From assembly GCA_946902875.1 (NCBI GenBank), contig OX336349.1:10067891-10131890 (forward strand): a stretch of 64,000 bases of DNA, read 5' to 3'. Positions 21,640 to 34,158 of the stretch are shown here, piece by piece; within the stretch, counting starts at the first letter, position 1; every line of letters begins with the position of its first letter. The stretch comes from Nematopogon swammerdamellus (Eukaryota > Arthropoda > Insecta > Lepidoptera > Adelidae). A program made the translations under genes and the position numbers. Below the pieces are notes generated by a model. The model was given only the letters and a program-made list of their open reading frames with translations. It was not told the DNA's origin and made no database searches.

Positions 21640-21890
21640 ATAAGTACATAACGTCACCCTTGTTTCCCAATAGGGTAGGCAGAGACAGGGGAACTCCACG
21701 TGCCACGCACGAACCTGACAAAAATGTATAATGCTTATATTGTAGTAAGATTAAAATATTAAAAATTAATTACTGCATGAAACATTTATTTGATATAATA
21801 TCTATATCTACTTATTGTACATTACGTTACGCCTGTTTCCCAATGGGGTAGGCGGATCTCGTGTGCCACGCATGATCCTGACACAGAGCG
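21640..21890 (-). repeat. Two RTE-like LINE tail fragments, antisense
   Basis: At 21650-21725 and again at 21828-21890 the minus strand carries the RTE tail: 'acgtca/acgttacgc...tgtttcccaat.gggtaggc' then 'cgtgccacgca.gaacctgaca'. Both end next to an (ATAC)n-like tail. About 100 bp separates them, in the same orientation. Confidence 0.55.
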
Positions 21891-22174
21891 ATAGATAAAT
21901 GCGTATAATCTAGTAATATTATTCGGTAATTACTACAGAAAACATGTATTTGATATATCTATATCTATTTAATATTATATAGCACAACGGCTGTGTGTAT
22001 GTAACTGGTAACATTTAAAACGGCTGAACCATGCAATTGTCATTTATATCGGACAGGGCCTATAAGCATTAGGGGCAGAAGTGATCGAAGCTGGAGCACA
22101 GATTAAGTAATCAGTAAGTAACTATTAAGTAATCAGGCTGGAGCCTGAACCGGAGCTAACCATAACATTATCGT

Positions 22175-22290
22175 CATAACATCAGCCCGTATCGGTCCAC
22201 TGCTGGACAGATACCTCTCTAAAGGCACGCCGCCACACGCGGTCATCCGCCCTTCTCATCCATCCACTCCCGGCTTCATTATTTATGTCG
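22175..22290 (-). pseudogene. RTE-type LINE 3' end (family d), antisense
   Basis: 'cagcccgtatcggtccactgc', 'tggacagatacctctc' and 'ggcacgccgccacac' are the reverse of a common lepidopteran LINE end, whose protein terminus reads W-RA-GEAYVQQ-like and whose tail is TGATGATGAT-rich. The plus-strand relative is at 33005-33240. Confidence 0.55.
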
Positions 22291-23277
22291 TCTGGCCATG
22301 TAGCCTAGCTAACCGTATAAATTATCTCGTGAGCTAAACCATACATCAATAAAATATTTGAAGCATAATTCGAAATGGAATAAGTAATTAGAAAAATCTC
22401 AATTGTTTTATACATTTATGAACATACATACATATCATGCTGTCTCCCGACAACCGGGATTAGCTGAGTGATCGGTGTAGTGCTGCAATCCCTCGTGTAA
22501 ATCAGCGCAACACCGTCCACCACGTTTAGCAAAATATTACGAAAATATCACTCTCAAGCAACAATTGTAGTTATCAACTACATTACTGTGGAAGGACTGT
22601 ACCAAAGTGGCTATCATGTCGCCCCCTGTCGCTCTTTAGCACGGCATCTTGTCCATATACCTTAGTCGCTTTTTAGGACATTCACGGGGAAAGATGCAGT
22701 TGGCCTGTTCTCTTCAAGTACCGGGATAAATTTTTCTTTTTTATAAATTAATTCTTTATTGTTTATTGATGAGTAAACATATTCATCATCTCTAGGCAGT
22801 ACACTGCGCACAGATTTGTCATATTTTACATTTTCACATTCCGCCAGTTTGATTATCACAGCGAAGAAGGACTGACAAAAAAGCATTTTTTTCAGTATTG
22901 ATAAGTAGACTAAAGTCTACTTTACAAAAAATGGCATCACTTAGCTACCTACATCCTTGACATAAAACCAGTAAAACGTAATTGGTCCAGCAACTATACT
23001 CCCAAAAATATAAAAGTCTCTCTCGCCACTCGTCTCCGTGCTCGTGAAATCTAATTACCGCGTGCAGCGCTGATTAAGACAAGACAAGCTTAACTGAAAT
23101 TAAATTTCTCACTTTGAAATCCTGTAAAAATAAAGTTCCACTCGAAATAAGCTGGTCGTTACCTGTTGCAGTTCTCCAAGTGAATTTATAGTTTGAAACG
23201 AGATTAAAAATGTTGCGCCCTGTCTGCCTAACTAACTTCACATACATTATATAGTTCATAGGCATGCGGAGAGAGGT
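22291..23277. other. Spacer
   Basis: No gene or clear repeat end recognised, apart from a short 'gaacatacatacatatcatg' LINE-tail-like stretch at ~22420. Confidence 0.4.
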
Positions 23278-23322
23278 GGGGAGGAGGGGGGGATTCAATC
23301 CCATCCCCCCCTCCTCCCCAGA
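23276..23322. repeat. G-run/C-run palindrome
   Basis: A G-rich arm (GGTGGGGAGGAGGGGGGG) is followed by GATTCAATC and the complementary C-rich arm (CCCCCCCTCCTCCCC). Both a GC-only hairpin and G-quadruplexes are possible on one strand. Confidence 0.6.
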
Positions 23323-23344
23323 AAACAAAATAGTTCGTGTTTTC

Positions 23345-23470
23345 CGTGTTCAGTGTAGCAGACATGAAATGAAGGGAAGCACTGACATGACACCTAGTTC
23401 ACCCGGTGTTATGGGCTGACATCGCGGATGTTGTAGGTGATGTAACCAACCGTGTTAGCTTCCATAAGTT
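23345..23470 (+). repeat. SINE (tRNA/5S family) tail
   Basis: 'ttcagtgtagcagacatgaaatg' through 'gttagcttccataag' matches the 3' 120 bp of the SINE at 37701-37990 closely. It runs into a C-rich stretch. Confidence 0.7.
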
Positions 23471-24054
23471 TCCTCCCCCCCCCCCTTCCCCTCCCATCGT
23501 GGACACGCCCGTGACATACAGGTACTTACATAGGTACAAACAACTAGTAGGTATAGCGGATGTATACACAGACGCACTTAGGATCCTTCACCAGATAAGT
23601 CTCCAGCCTGCCTATTCTCTATTAGCGATTATCGCAAACATTTCGGTAGCCGCAGCTCTTTATTACTAGAAGCATTGAGGAGTCCACTGGAGCGAGTAAG
23701 CCGGATCATGAGAAATTGCTAGTATCGATGAATTGCTAATAAAGAATCCCTGGTCCCTGGTAAAGGCTCCGCTGGTCATTTGTAGTAGGTAGTTACCATT
23801 TGCCTCTCATACGACTTTCTTTTCCATTCTATACTATCTAGAAGAACATACATACGTATCTTTTTGAATTTATTTATCGTAATGTTAAATGTATGATAAA
23901 GTAAGTAACATTTTATTTCTATCTTATTTTAAAATTTGAAAAAACCAACAGGAATTTACATCCAGAACACAAGCTATTACAAGATAAAATTGAATATGTA
24001 AAAACCCAACAATGTTTTTCACATATTAAGATATAATAAGTATATTATTATTTT
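23471..24054. other. Spacer
   Basis: A C-run at 23474-23490 and otherwise unremarkable DNA. No supported gene. Confidence 0.4.
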
Positions 24055-24485
24055 TTTAGGGTTCCGTACCACAAAAGAGGAAACAACTTCCGTTCTATCC
24101 TTTTAAGATCACTCCTGTGTCTGCCTGTGTGTCTTATTTTCTCCGAATTTACATAGGTATAGATATTATATGATGTGATGACCCAATTACGTAATAGCGT
24201 AAATGAATGAATTTCGATTTTGGGGGTCAATTTTAAGGAACACATTAGAAAGTAAAAGGCATAACGAAGAAAATGGCTTGGTTTAAAAGATATTAAAGAA
24301 AATATTCAAAAATTCCGCCCTTATCTGCGAAACTAATGAGTCTAAAATTTCGAAAAATTGGGCATATAGGGCCTCTCTTATAGTATACAGGAAACCCCAA
24401 ACAAATCCAAAGTTTTAAGTTCTTACCGAAAACGGTATGGCACGGAAGCCTCTCCACGCGACTTCGTCTCGCACTTGACAGCTTT
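24055..24485 (-). repeat. GGGTTCCGTA repeat, antisense, full length
   Basis: It begins 'ttttttagggttccgtacc', has a 'gtgtctgcctgtgtgtc' degenerate CTGT block, and ends 'acggtatggcacggaagcc' then 'tcgtctcgcacttgacagct'. This is the mirror of the copies at 2441 and 39083. Confidence 0.65.
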
Positions 24486-24639
24486 TTTCATTTCACAATT
24501 ACGGTATTGTTAAATAAGTATTCTTATTATTATTTTATCTTAAATTCTCACGCTCAACTCTCTTGCTACTACCTACTTACATTCCACTATATTATCGAAT
24601 CTCAAACATCCAAAGGTTGACTGTAAGAAATCTCTGTAA

Positions 24640-24742
24640 GGCATAAGTCCGCCCTTGCACCTTATGCAAATTTTCTAATGTACTTGTTTAATGTTTACTG
24701 GAGCAATAAAGCATTTTCTATCTATCTATCTATCTATCTAGC
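24640..24742 (+). repeat. LINE-like 3' UTR end with AATAAA and (TCTA)n tail
   Basis: 'ggagcaataaagcattttc' (AATAAA at ~24705) leads directly into seven TCTA/TATC units. A polyadenylation signal followed by a simple-repeat tail is common for insect LINEs. Upstream identity is unclear. Confidence 0.4.
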
Positions 24743-25113
24743 TACCGCGGCTGGCGCCTTCATTCGGTTAAAACGATATTACAGCTCCACGAATGCACAC
24801 AGAAAGGATAAATAGTCAAAACATCTCACGTTCCTACTTAACATTACGTTTAAAATAAAATTAACACTGCTAGTGGACATTAATCGTACTCTCCCGTCGC
24901 GCTATGCAAGTTTAAAACTATTCCTCTAATGAATTTTAATGTTGATTACTAAAGGATTTTGCACTAATGGTTTCTTGAGTACAAACTCTACTGGGTATGC
25001 GTTTTGCAATCCCGCTGCGTCTGCGGAGTGAGAAATTTGCATAGCGCACAAACAAACCATAACGGGAAGTCTGCGACGAAAATTAAGTCTTGCAAGAATA
25101 AAACGACATTATT

Positions 25114-25195
25114 GCATACAGTTATCATTTTGTAATTGTTTTCTTTAAAGTTACCATTTGAAGAAAAAAATTACAAAATGATAACTGATGTATGC
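25114..25195. ncRNA. Long hairpin, miRNA-precursor-like or mini-MITE
   Basis: The left arm GCATACA then GTTATCATTTTGTAATT and GTTTTCTT pairs with the right arm AAGAAAAA, AATTACAAAATGATAAC and TGTATGC. That is about 32 pairs with one 3-base bulge and one mismatch around a ~15-base loop. Length and shape suit a pre-miRNA, but the near-perfect pairing also suits a small inverted-repeat element. No expression evidence exists. Confidence 0.35.
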
Positions 25196-26888
25196 ACAAA
25201 CAATACATTTTGAATATATTAAATGAATAACAAAAGGATAATTCACTGAAAATAATATTAAATGTTTCTTAAATTGTTTTTTTTTTTCGTTTTACACCCC
25301 TAAAAGCACAATTTCAAAGATACATTTTCTTTCATAGAGTTTCATTCATGTTAGAATTATTTTGGTACGCTGCTATGTTCACCGCATACAACTCAAATAT
25401 TAAAATCGTCTAAAAAATTAACAATAATTAGAGTTGTTATACAATATCCTGGCGAAAACGAAAGAGTTATAAAAATGTTTGCATAAATTCAAATTTCTGA
25501 CGCCACAAAATATAAACTTTACTAAAGAGTCATAAAACAAAAAATATGATCTCCAGAACAATAAAGCGAAGCTCTGAAATATTAACGTGCGCACAATAGA
25601 AAACGCAAATAAAAACAATAGACATTAATCCGCGTAATGCCTCCGTAATCTCGGACAAGAGCTGAAAATGTTATTTCCAGTGTCGTGTTCCAGGAGGAAA
25701 AAGGAAATCTCGCGAGAAGGTGAATGTATTAAATATTGTAACTGCGTGCTGCGCCTGGCGCAGCGAGGGAATATTTTTGCTCTTTGTAGTGTGGGCAAGA
25801 TTTAATCTTTAGCAACGCAAATAAACATTAATCTACACTATTTGAACGTATATCTTTACAAATTAAAATAATTCTTCTTATTGTATTCTGCAGGTTACGT
25901 TCGGGTCAACAAGAAAAAAAAATTATTTTGTATTAAGTAAATGTAAATGGATTTTGTATTAAGTACATAAGAAAACCGGTTGAAAAATTTAGTTTATGCT
26001 AAATCTTGGAAAATGATTCTGGATGAAAAAAAAATTTTGTGACTTCAATAGATTTTAGCATTCTGATAATGTAAAAAACAATATTTGGATTAGAACTATT
26101 CTCATTAAAAATGATTTTACAAACATGCAATTTATATTCGCTATCGCATCCTACATAAGTAAGATACAATTTAACTGCCAGACTTTTCTATTATTGACAT
26201 GTTTACGCTTATTTTAAACTTTTACACATGTTTTCATTATTTCAGTGCAGTGCTTACTAATGAATTTAAATTAAATGAAATATATTTATTTACTACACAC
26301 TTATTTCTACCTAGTTCTATTATAAACTATTCAACTTTAACATTTCATACACTACTAGTACTACTAGACTGTGGTGCGATTCTCAGCTGAAATTCGCACA
26401 TACAATATATACATTTTTTCTTCTAGTCAAGCGGGGCGGATCCATTAATAAAACCAATATTAAAATAATAAATAGTATATACCTATTACATTTTCTTACT
26501 TACGTATGCACAAAGTAAAGATGCAAGAAATATTCAACATTGGACGATGTGGTATATGTACATAGTTATATAGATATATCACTATTATGACAGAGTCAAG
26601 GGATGACCCCGTCGAGGCGCGTTGAGTCTCAGGCCAGCAGCCCCAAGACGTTGTGTATCTAAGGGGTATTATTACAGATTATTCTAGTAACATCATGCGA
26701 CTCGGGGGGTGCCCTTAACGTACATTATTATCATTCCTCGCCAAAATAAATAAGCTTGTATTCGGAAAACGATTGCAGGAGAAAATTCTATCGTTGAAAA
26801 ACTATTCAGAAAAAATATGATATTCGTTTTGTAGTTTCGAAATGTTTCGTTTGAAATAATGTTAATGGATATTTTTATTTTGTTTCAG
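25196..26888. other. AT-rich spacer
   Basis: No gene or repeat structure recognised. Ends in a pyrimidine tract, TTTTTATTTTGTTTCAG, at the candidate exon. Confidence 0.4.
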
Positions 26889-26968
26889 GTATGCACGTAC
26901 TTCTGTTTCGTCAAACTCGCTGGAGAAACGAGTTTCTTAAGATATGGGACATACATAATGGCCACTGA
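26889..26968 (+). other. Candidate lone internal exon (80 bp)
   Basis: It is preceded by a strong polypyrimidine tract with CAG and followed by a consensus GTAAGT donor. One of three frames is open through all 80 bases, beginning VCTYFCFVKLAGETSFLRYG and continuing TYIMAT. The other two frames hit stops. The peptide is hydrophobic and Cys-containing; I do not recognise its family. No neighbouring exon was found in the window, so this is inference from splice signals only. Confidence 0.25.
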
Positions 26969-29900
26969 GTAAGTAAGTCCACACGTAAAGCCTTTCATTG
27001 CGTGACCTGTGAGAATGCATCTGCCTTACACCTTAAATTGAGCAACTACTTAAATCAAATTAATAGTATTTAGTATTTATTTGTTCAGTAACAATAACAG
27101 GTATTGCAAATTGAAATTGAATTCCCTATTATTACCACGTCTTGTACTACCTAGTCGATTTTACATAATTTGTTTTATGTAGATACATATATGTTGTACA
27201 TAATTTATTAACGTAACCTGCATAGGGTTAAATTCTGATATTTTGTAAACAGTTATATTTAGCAATAGGTTTTTTACCTGGAGCCGGAATGTCTTGTCAC
27301 ATTTTAAGTCTCTAATATTCTGAGGTATCCTATTATACATTATATTCAGAGATATTTATTTCGCCATAAGGATACGCAATGTTAACAATATTTATTTGAC
27401 ACAAATGCACTTTCAGTGTAGTTCGACAACACTTTGGTTTTTGTTTTTTTTTTTGTCTGCTGGCCTAGGATGTATCTAGTCAAGTCCAATTCCAGGTTCA
27501 GTAGTTTCCTCTTATGAGGTACGAAACCCTAAAAACATTTGAATAAGTATTCCATACATAAGTTCCTATTATACTATTAAGTATTAAATACTGTTACTAC
27601 GGCTATGACATAGCGAAGCCTTCTAAAACCTCTACACCGAAAAAAGTAATCAACCATTTCCTTCAACATCTAAAATATCCATTGTCTCCGTACGCACTAC
27701 GGCTGAATGTACATAAGTAGCGGGAGATCCATAATGGGAGCGACGACGGCAGGGCGCGGACCCCGGGGGGCCGTGGGTTCAATCCTTCCATTGCAAAAAG
27801 TGCAAGTTCTGCAAATGACTGGAAATCGTTGGGCTCGATCCATTTAACGTGATACCGATAAGCTCTCGAATTATCTTCCGTCGTAGGCATGTCGCTTGCA
27901 TACATAACGAGTGTGTCGATAGATTTGAGTAAGAATAGTTTTCATTCTTAGCTATGTCTAATGTAATCTGTATTCGAATCGGACATGACTTTCTCCATTT
28001 ATATCACTTTATGCAAACGATTTTAGTTAAATCATTTGTATTTAAAGCGAGCGTAATGGTATTGTATTTTATTGTGTTGTCTATTGATCATTCATATGAC
28101 AGTTAGACTCCACTCGACTTGTCACAATTTGTTCTATCCCTAACCGAGGTAACCCTGGAGTTAAATTAACACATATTTCGTCAATTAGCAAATCACAATC
28201 ACGAAATGTTTAATGTAGCACTATTGTGTACAGTTAGTGGTTCAGTCATTTTAAATGACACCTGTCAGTGAAGTTTACTTACGAGTATATAAATTCATGT
28301 TTAGTCATAGTCTTAAACGTTAGAATTTTTCAAATTATTTTAATTAACCACTTTTTCAACTCATATCGTTTGCAACGCCCGCACTCGTCCAAGTGTCACT
28401 GGCATTTTTAAATACAAAATTATTGTTAAATGCTGTTTATTGTTTATTGAGCATTCATATAGCATTCACTCTTGAACTTGTCCCAACACCGGTAATGTTG
28501 TACATTTTAACCTTTTAGTTATCGACCTCTCACCTTTCAAGCGCATATCGATATCAGCTCGTACCGTCCGCACTGGCGCAGTATCACTTCCATCAGCTGA
28601 AGTCGGTCGATTCATCGCATCGTCTCCCGCCAGGACTAATGACTTTTCTGGCCTATTGACCACGAAGCCGGATTGTGCGGCCGATATTCCTGCTTGCCGG
28701 ATGAACGTCGCATCATTACCGACGATTTATACGCGCCTATACAACTCGCAAGCGATACCAGTATGTAGACGACCTTGTCTGATACTGTTAAGGCTGTGCT
28801 ATATTATAGTCCACAATATAGATATCAATTTTGTGAGTGCTCGTGTTAAAGGGCTTTGAGTGATTTTGTGTAACTTCGAATCCGAAAGCGAAGCGGAAGT
28901 GGAGGTCATTCTTAATAATATACATTTTGGTTTCGATTATTTATTGTATGGTATATTTTGTTTTTATGATTTTTAAAAAAGTATTTTAATGACACAAGGG
29001 ACATGCAATTTTGTTGTGAATTTTTTTTTATTAAAATGTTTTTTATTAATTTATATTCCCTCCATAATGATAAGAATGTTACATAGTTCAAAGGTGAAAA
29101 TTCGGCTGTAATTTATCACAGCTCGGTAGGTAGGTAAGAACTTTAGTTCGACAAACCCCGACCCCTGGTCTCTTCAACGGTAGAATTAGCTTCAGGTTGC
29201 CTTCGCTAAGGTTTTATATTGTTGGTTTTGTATAGTTGGTTTTTACTTTATTGGTTATTTCGGAAACTGATAACATTAATTAAAATTTGTAAAATACGTA
29301 GTTTCACATCACTTAAAATCCTACGTACGAATGAATGACTTTTCTTTGCTTAAAATTTTCGCCAAAATAGGTGTCGATTTACTTTTTTTGTATGAAAAAT
29401 TTATTATAACAAGACCAACCATAAAGATCTCTCGAAAATAATATTAAATAACACACCTATTAGTGTAAATACGATACGTTCAAAGACGACACAGGACTAC
29501 TGAAGCGAAGCAGTGTCACGTGTGTACCTAGTTACCTACAGGTCCTCGCGTTTTGACACACATCACTGCGAATCCATACCGAGAACACATTCGGCGTGAC
29601 GTCGACAGGAAATGGAACCTTGTCCCACTGCCGAGCACGCGAGTTGCGGATATTTTGTTACATTTGATATGGATGAAAACATTTTTAACTAGCACTGTGA
29701 CGAGAATAAATAAACGAACGTACTTAGGGAATAAACGGTTACATTTATATTGTGAACAAATGGAGCCCCATAGATTGTTCTTGTCATACATTATTTTGTT
29801 CACTAAAATTATTTCTAAAAAAAAACACACCAAAATTAAAAGCCGTTGACCAAAGAACTTTCAGTTTCATGTAAGTAGGTACTTATCTTTAAAATCAAAC

Positions 29901-30714
29901 CTTTTCCAATGACATATTTGTGACTTTTTCATGCCTACCATTCATACCAAAAATTAATTAAACGCAATAATATCTAATCATATTGGCCCTTACACTTCAT
30001 AGCTCAAATTACACAAAGATTATCTGATATATTTTCAATATTCTAGAGAACTAGTCTCACTGCATGTTAAATAGAGTGATGATGAAACCAGAGAGCTCCC
30101 AGCTCTAGGTCTGGGTGGAGTCAGACAGGAAATGAAATTTGTTTGGGGGGAGGAAAGACGCGTCGGGTCTGGGGCGTGGGGCGCCTTCCGTAGGACTCAG
30201 GGGGGAGGGGGAGGACTGAAATATTAATTAATTCGGAATCTCGGCATCTTCTTGCCTTTGCAGCGGTTTGATATGCGAGCGACTTGCGTGTAATTATGAA
30301 GGATAAGCTGAAAATTAACGGGGTCTAATTTGATAATTAATATCGATAGTGAATTCAGCGAGGCTCCCGCTTGTGATCAGAGAGTAGGTATATTAGGCAA
30401 ATTAAAAGTAATATTGTCAAATATAATTATTTTTCCAAACATAATACTTTAACATCAATTCTAATAATAAATCTGTAGGGTATGGTCATGGAGTAAGTTA
30501 TTTTATTTTATGAGATACTGCCTTTGTAGACTCTAAAACTAAATTGACGATTTTTAGAAATATTTTCTGTATGTACATATGTATGTTCGGTGAAATTTAG
30601 TACAAGCACATTTAGCTATACGTGACACAGGCAGGATAGGCTAAATAAAATTCAGTTCCGGCTACGCTAATATGTGGCTCTCATACAAACCGAATTGTTA
30701 CGCGCACCGAAATA
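26969..30714. other. Long spacer with no supported gene
   Basis: Mixed-composition DNA. Short open frames at 27663-27905, 28466-28663 and 29528-29849 lack recognisable domains. 30140-30215 is G-rich (several G4-G7 runs). I see no complete transposon. Confidence 0.4.
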
Positions 30715-30775
30715 AAGTTACTTTCTTCTTTATAAATACGAATTTCACGCGAGCGAAGCGGCGAGCAAAAGCTAG
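30715..30775 (+). mobile_element. Helitron 3' terminus
   Basis: 'acgcgagcgaagcggcgagc' is the GC-rich subterminal hairpin, followed by AAAAGCTAG and then T. That is the CTRR end and A/T insertion context of Helitrons, close to lepidopteran non-autonomous families. The 5' end is not confidently placed, so element length is unknown. Confidence 0.65.
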
Positions 30776-31714
30776 TAATTTAATATAACATTAAAATATC
30801 TGTCAGCGTGATATAAGCGACATAGATACTGTGGTTTCGCTTGTGCAGCCATCTAGTGGTCATTGGTTGGCATATTAACGGTTGTTTTAGACAGTGGTAC
30901 ATCGTCGAATGGTTTTAGTGATGGATGTGTAAAGTCTCTAAATTATAGAGGGCGCCACACAACTGAAATTATGAAGGAGATCACGTTTCCTGGCCGCCTG
31001 CAGTCTGAAAGGCAAAATCTATTGTTCCTGTGTCTATAGTCACGTACAAAAACGGATTAAAGCTTAATCAGAGGTAACTGCGTCGCCTTGCTCACGGCTG
31101 TTGTGGAATCAAGAGCTTTGTTCTGGATAATGTTATTTGAACAGCTTAGCGCTCGAGACAACAAAGCTGGCAAGTTTGCAACAACTGTTAACATTATCTA
31201 TTACCTGATAGGATAATTCTTATGAATTTCTTCTCGCGAAATCTTCGGTTATTCCATTACGTAAAAACAATATTTCCTACTATTCTTCATCGGTATCAGA
31301 AAATACAACATCATTCACATGAACATCATCGCATAAATAGAATTGATCTGTTAAGTTTCTTTCAAAATGCTAGAAATAAAAAAATTATAATACAGTATAC
31401 AGTTTCGGTAAAGGTGACCAAGAGAGGCATTGTACAAAGCTGAGAGCAGTCTGTTTAAGCTGCAGTGAGCCGCCAGCAGTAAACTTGGAGCTGCAATGCA
31501 GAGCTTTAGGCAGCTTGACTTAGAAACGGGCGATTTCATATTACGATCTAAATAATGGTCTCTTTAACAAGGGTTGCTTGTCCGCTTCTTGCATATTAAT
31601 ATGGTATCAATTTTATCAACGGATTTTCTTTATTATTAGGTTTTTCGAAGATTAGGTAAATATGCTGTCATACACGTACTGGAAACCTTCTATTCAAATT
31701 TAATATGTTTTATT
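30776..31714. other. Spacer
   Basis: No gene recognised. Confidence 0.4.
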
Positions 31715-32030
31715 GAAATTTATGTGGTTGGTTACATCGCCTACAACACCCGTGACTTCAGCCCTTAACACCTTGGAGAACTAGGTGCCATATTAGTGCT
31801 TCACTTTGGCCGTACCGGCTACAATGAACTAGATGGAATACGCGAACTATTTACATTTATTTTGTTTAGCCCTTTGATTGACGTTTCATTCAGTGCGGTG
31901 GTTAAACCTAGTAAGGAAGGTACCTACAGTTTTAGTGAAATCCAAACCGCGGTCAGCCTCCATAAGGGTCGAACGGTCACGCATCCAAGTTCTAGCAGCG
32001 CCCATTATGATCACGAAGGACGGTCGATCG
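31715..32030 (-). repeat. Degraded full SINE (tRNA/5S family), antisense
   Basis: 'ggttggttacatcgcctaca', 'ggtgccatattagtgcttc' and 'ttcattcagtgcggtggtt' match the body; 'atccaaaccgcggtcagcct' matches the box-B region. The 5S-like block is absent or unreadable. Heavily mutated. Confidence 0.55.
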
Positions 32031-33004
32031 ATCATACCACCGAGCTACCGAGACTGACAAACAAATTGTACCTATTTCGTTTGAAATGGACTACTGCATG
32101 AGGTGTGTGAAGTTGGCACAAATTTCGGATCAATCACTCATACTTCATATCAAAGAACAAAACGTCCTTTCGCAAGACCAAACAATCTATGTATTCTGAA
32201 AGCAACCACAGAGTACCTACTGAACGAGTATTTAACTTAAGTATGTCTCTACATACAAACGAGAGACAACAAAAGAGAGATATCTGATGATAACCCTAGA
32301 CAAGACCTGTATTTGCACAGAATCATTCGCTACACGCGTCTGTACAACAGCCTCCCTTATTTGCCGGTAGCCCGTATTGACGGCGGTTCTAACGCGCTTC
32401 GGCCGTCTGCCAACAGGCAACACCTACAACCCGGGCGGGAACTCTGGAGTTATTCCATTTGTGGAAATCATAGACGCTTCCGCGAGGTTTTAATGAAATG
32501 ATGAAACCAACGTTTTTAAATTTTACTGACGTGTCGGCAAATTTCTAGTGGAAGCCAGAAACGACAAGTATCTTCTTCCTTCCAACAGTACGTCTCTTAC
32601 TATGCCAATCATTTTTTATTTATCATTTTTATCGTGACACAGAGTTTTACATTATTTTAATTTATTTCAAATACGTAGGTACCAATATTTAATTAATGGT
32701 ATAAACTCACAAATCTTTACAGCTATATGACAATCCACATAAAGAGTGGATCGGAACTATATCAAGACAGTATAGTGAATATTAGCCAAACAGCAACAGT
32801 TTATACGAATTGGTTCATGATCAATGATCACACAAGTAATGGCAAGCTGGTGCACAGTGATTACCTTGGTGGCTACAAATATTCACGTGATTATTCACTA
32901 TTTCCTCGATGAAATCCATTATGAGGAAATACAACAAAGAATACCTTGGTTCTTTCGAGATTTCTAAGAACATTTAGCAATCTGAAGTGGCTAAGTGCGC
33001 TAAG
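32031..33004. other. Spacer
   Basis: No gene recognised. Short open frames have no domain signature. Confidence 0.4.
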
Positions 33005-33240
33005 CGTATCTGTCGTGGACCTGATAACCGCTGGGGTAGACGAGTGCTCGAATGGAAGCCACGTATAAGCAAACGTACGTGGGACGCCCCCCGGCTAGGT
33101 GGGCAGACATCCTATAGAAGATCAGATCGAAAAGCGGAAGTGGATGGATGAGAAAACGGAAAATCCGTCTTCTGGTGGCGTGCCATGAGAGAGGCCTACA
33201 TATGTGTTCAGCAGTGAACGAATACGGTCTGGTGATGATA
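33005..33240 (+). pseudogene. RTE-type LINE ORF2 C-terminus (family d)
   Basis: In one frame: DNRWGRRVLEWKPR, a K-R-rich stretch, then after frame damage WWRAMREAYICVQQ, ending in a TGATGAT tail. RTE/BovB-like ORF2 proteins end with a W-K-R-GRP-RW-DD-W-GEAYVQQ pattern. Stops interrupt the frame at ~33150 and after QQ, so this is dead. An antisense relative is at 22175-22290. Confidence 0.6.
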
Positions 33241-34158
33241 ATATTCACTACAGTCAACTGAATTGGTTGGAAATTTCATTATCATAGATATTTCGATGTC
33301 CTCAGCCCTGTTTAATGCATGTATAATGTATACATGTACATGTATGTATATGTAGATAATATGTACTACAACATAGCGACATACAAAAACTTCAATGAGT
33401 TTTAAATTGAAAAGAAATTGAAGTGTTGATAAACCTAAGTAATGAAGATAAAATTAAATTTAATCCCAATGGTCCCGTTCTGTTGGCGCTTACAAATGAA
33501 CGGCTTATTCTCTCCAAACAAAACTTTCAAACAAAGAAGCCGCTAAAATAAGGCTGTATCAAAATGTAAATTCTTCAAATGAACAAGACCTGCCAGCAAT
33601 TCCAAACAAGCCTCTGCACGATGCCGAGCCAGTCGGAACGGAGTTACCACGAAGTCCCAATTCGTACCTGTGCGTCGATTCCAAGTTACTACGAAACATC
33701 GCGTCGTGTGAACGCTATGCGAACAAGCAGCACTTCAATGGTACGTGTGACGCGGTGTGCGTGTCGCGCCCTATGCCTGTGTGCTTACGACTGCGTGTGT
33801 GTACGACTGCGGGTGTTTTTTTTTTTTTTTGCTAAGCCTTTTAATTTTTTTTAATAGTGGGCGCATAAACCATTCTGATGACGTTTAAATTACAACGAAT
33901 GTGGAATAAATAAAGGAACCTAAATGTGACTATTGTTGCATCCTACCACACCTTCATCTTACGCAGTAGTGTTTATTGTTACTTATAATAATTATATATT
34001 TTTTGAAGTGAAAACTTCTTTAGCGGCTCTTGGCACTTTTTTAGGTGGGTAAAAAATGTATAACGCGACATCGCGACATCGCAACATCGCGTCAGCGTCA
34101 TTTTTAAAATGAAACCTTAAGTCATTGCATTAAGGGTTAAGTTAGAGTGGCACGGGAT
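33241..34158. other. Spacer
   Basis: No gene recognised. A T-run lies at ~33817-33832. The phrase 'aagtcccaattcgtacctg' at ~33651 recurs at ~35540, hinting at another low-copy repeat. Confidence 0.4.

Noticed and set aside
29528..29849. Overlapping ~100-codon frames on both strands
   Set aside because: Antisense to each other with no known domain; expected by chance in 64 kb.
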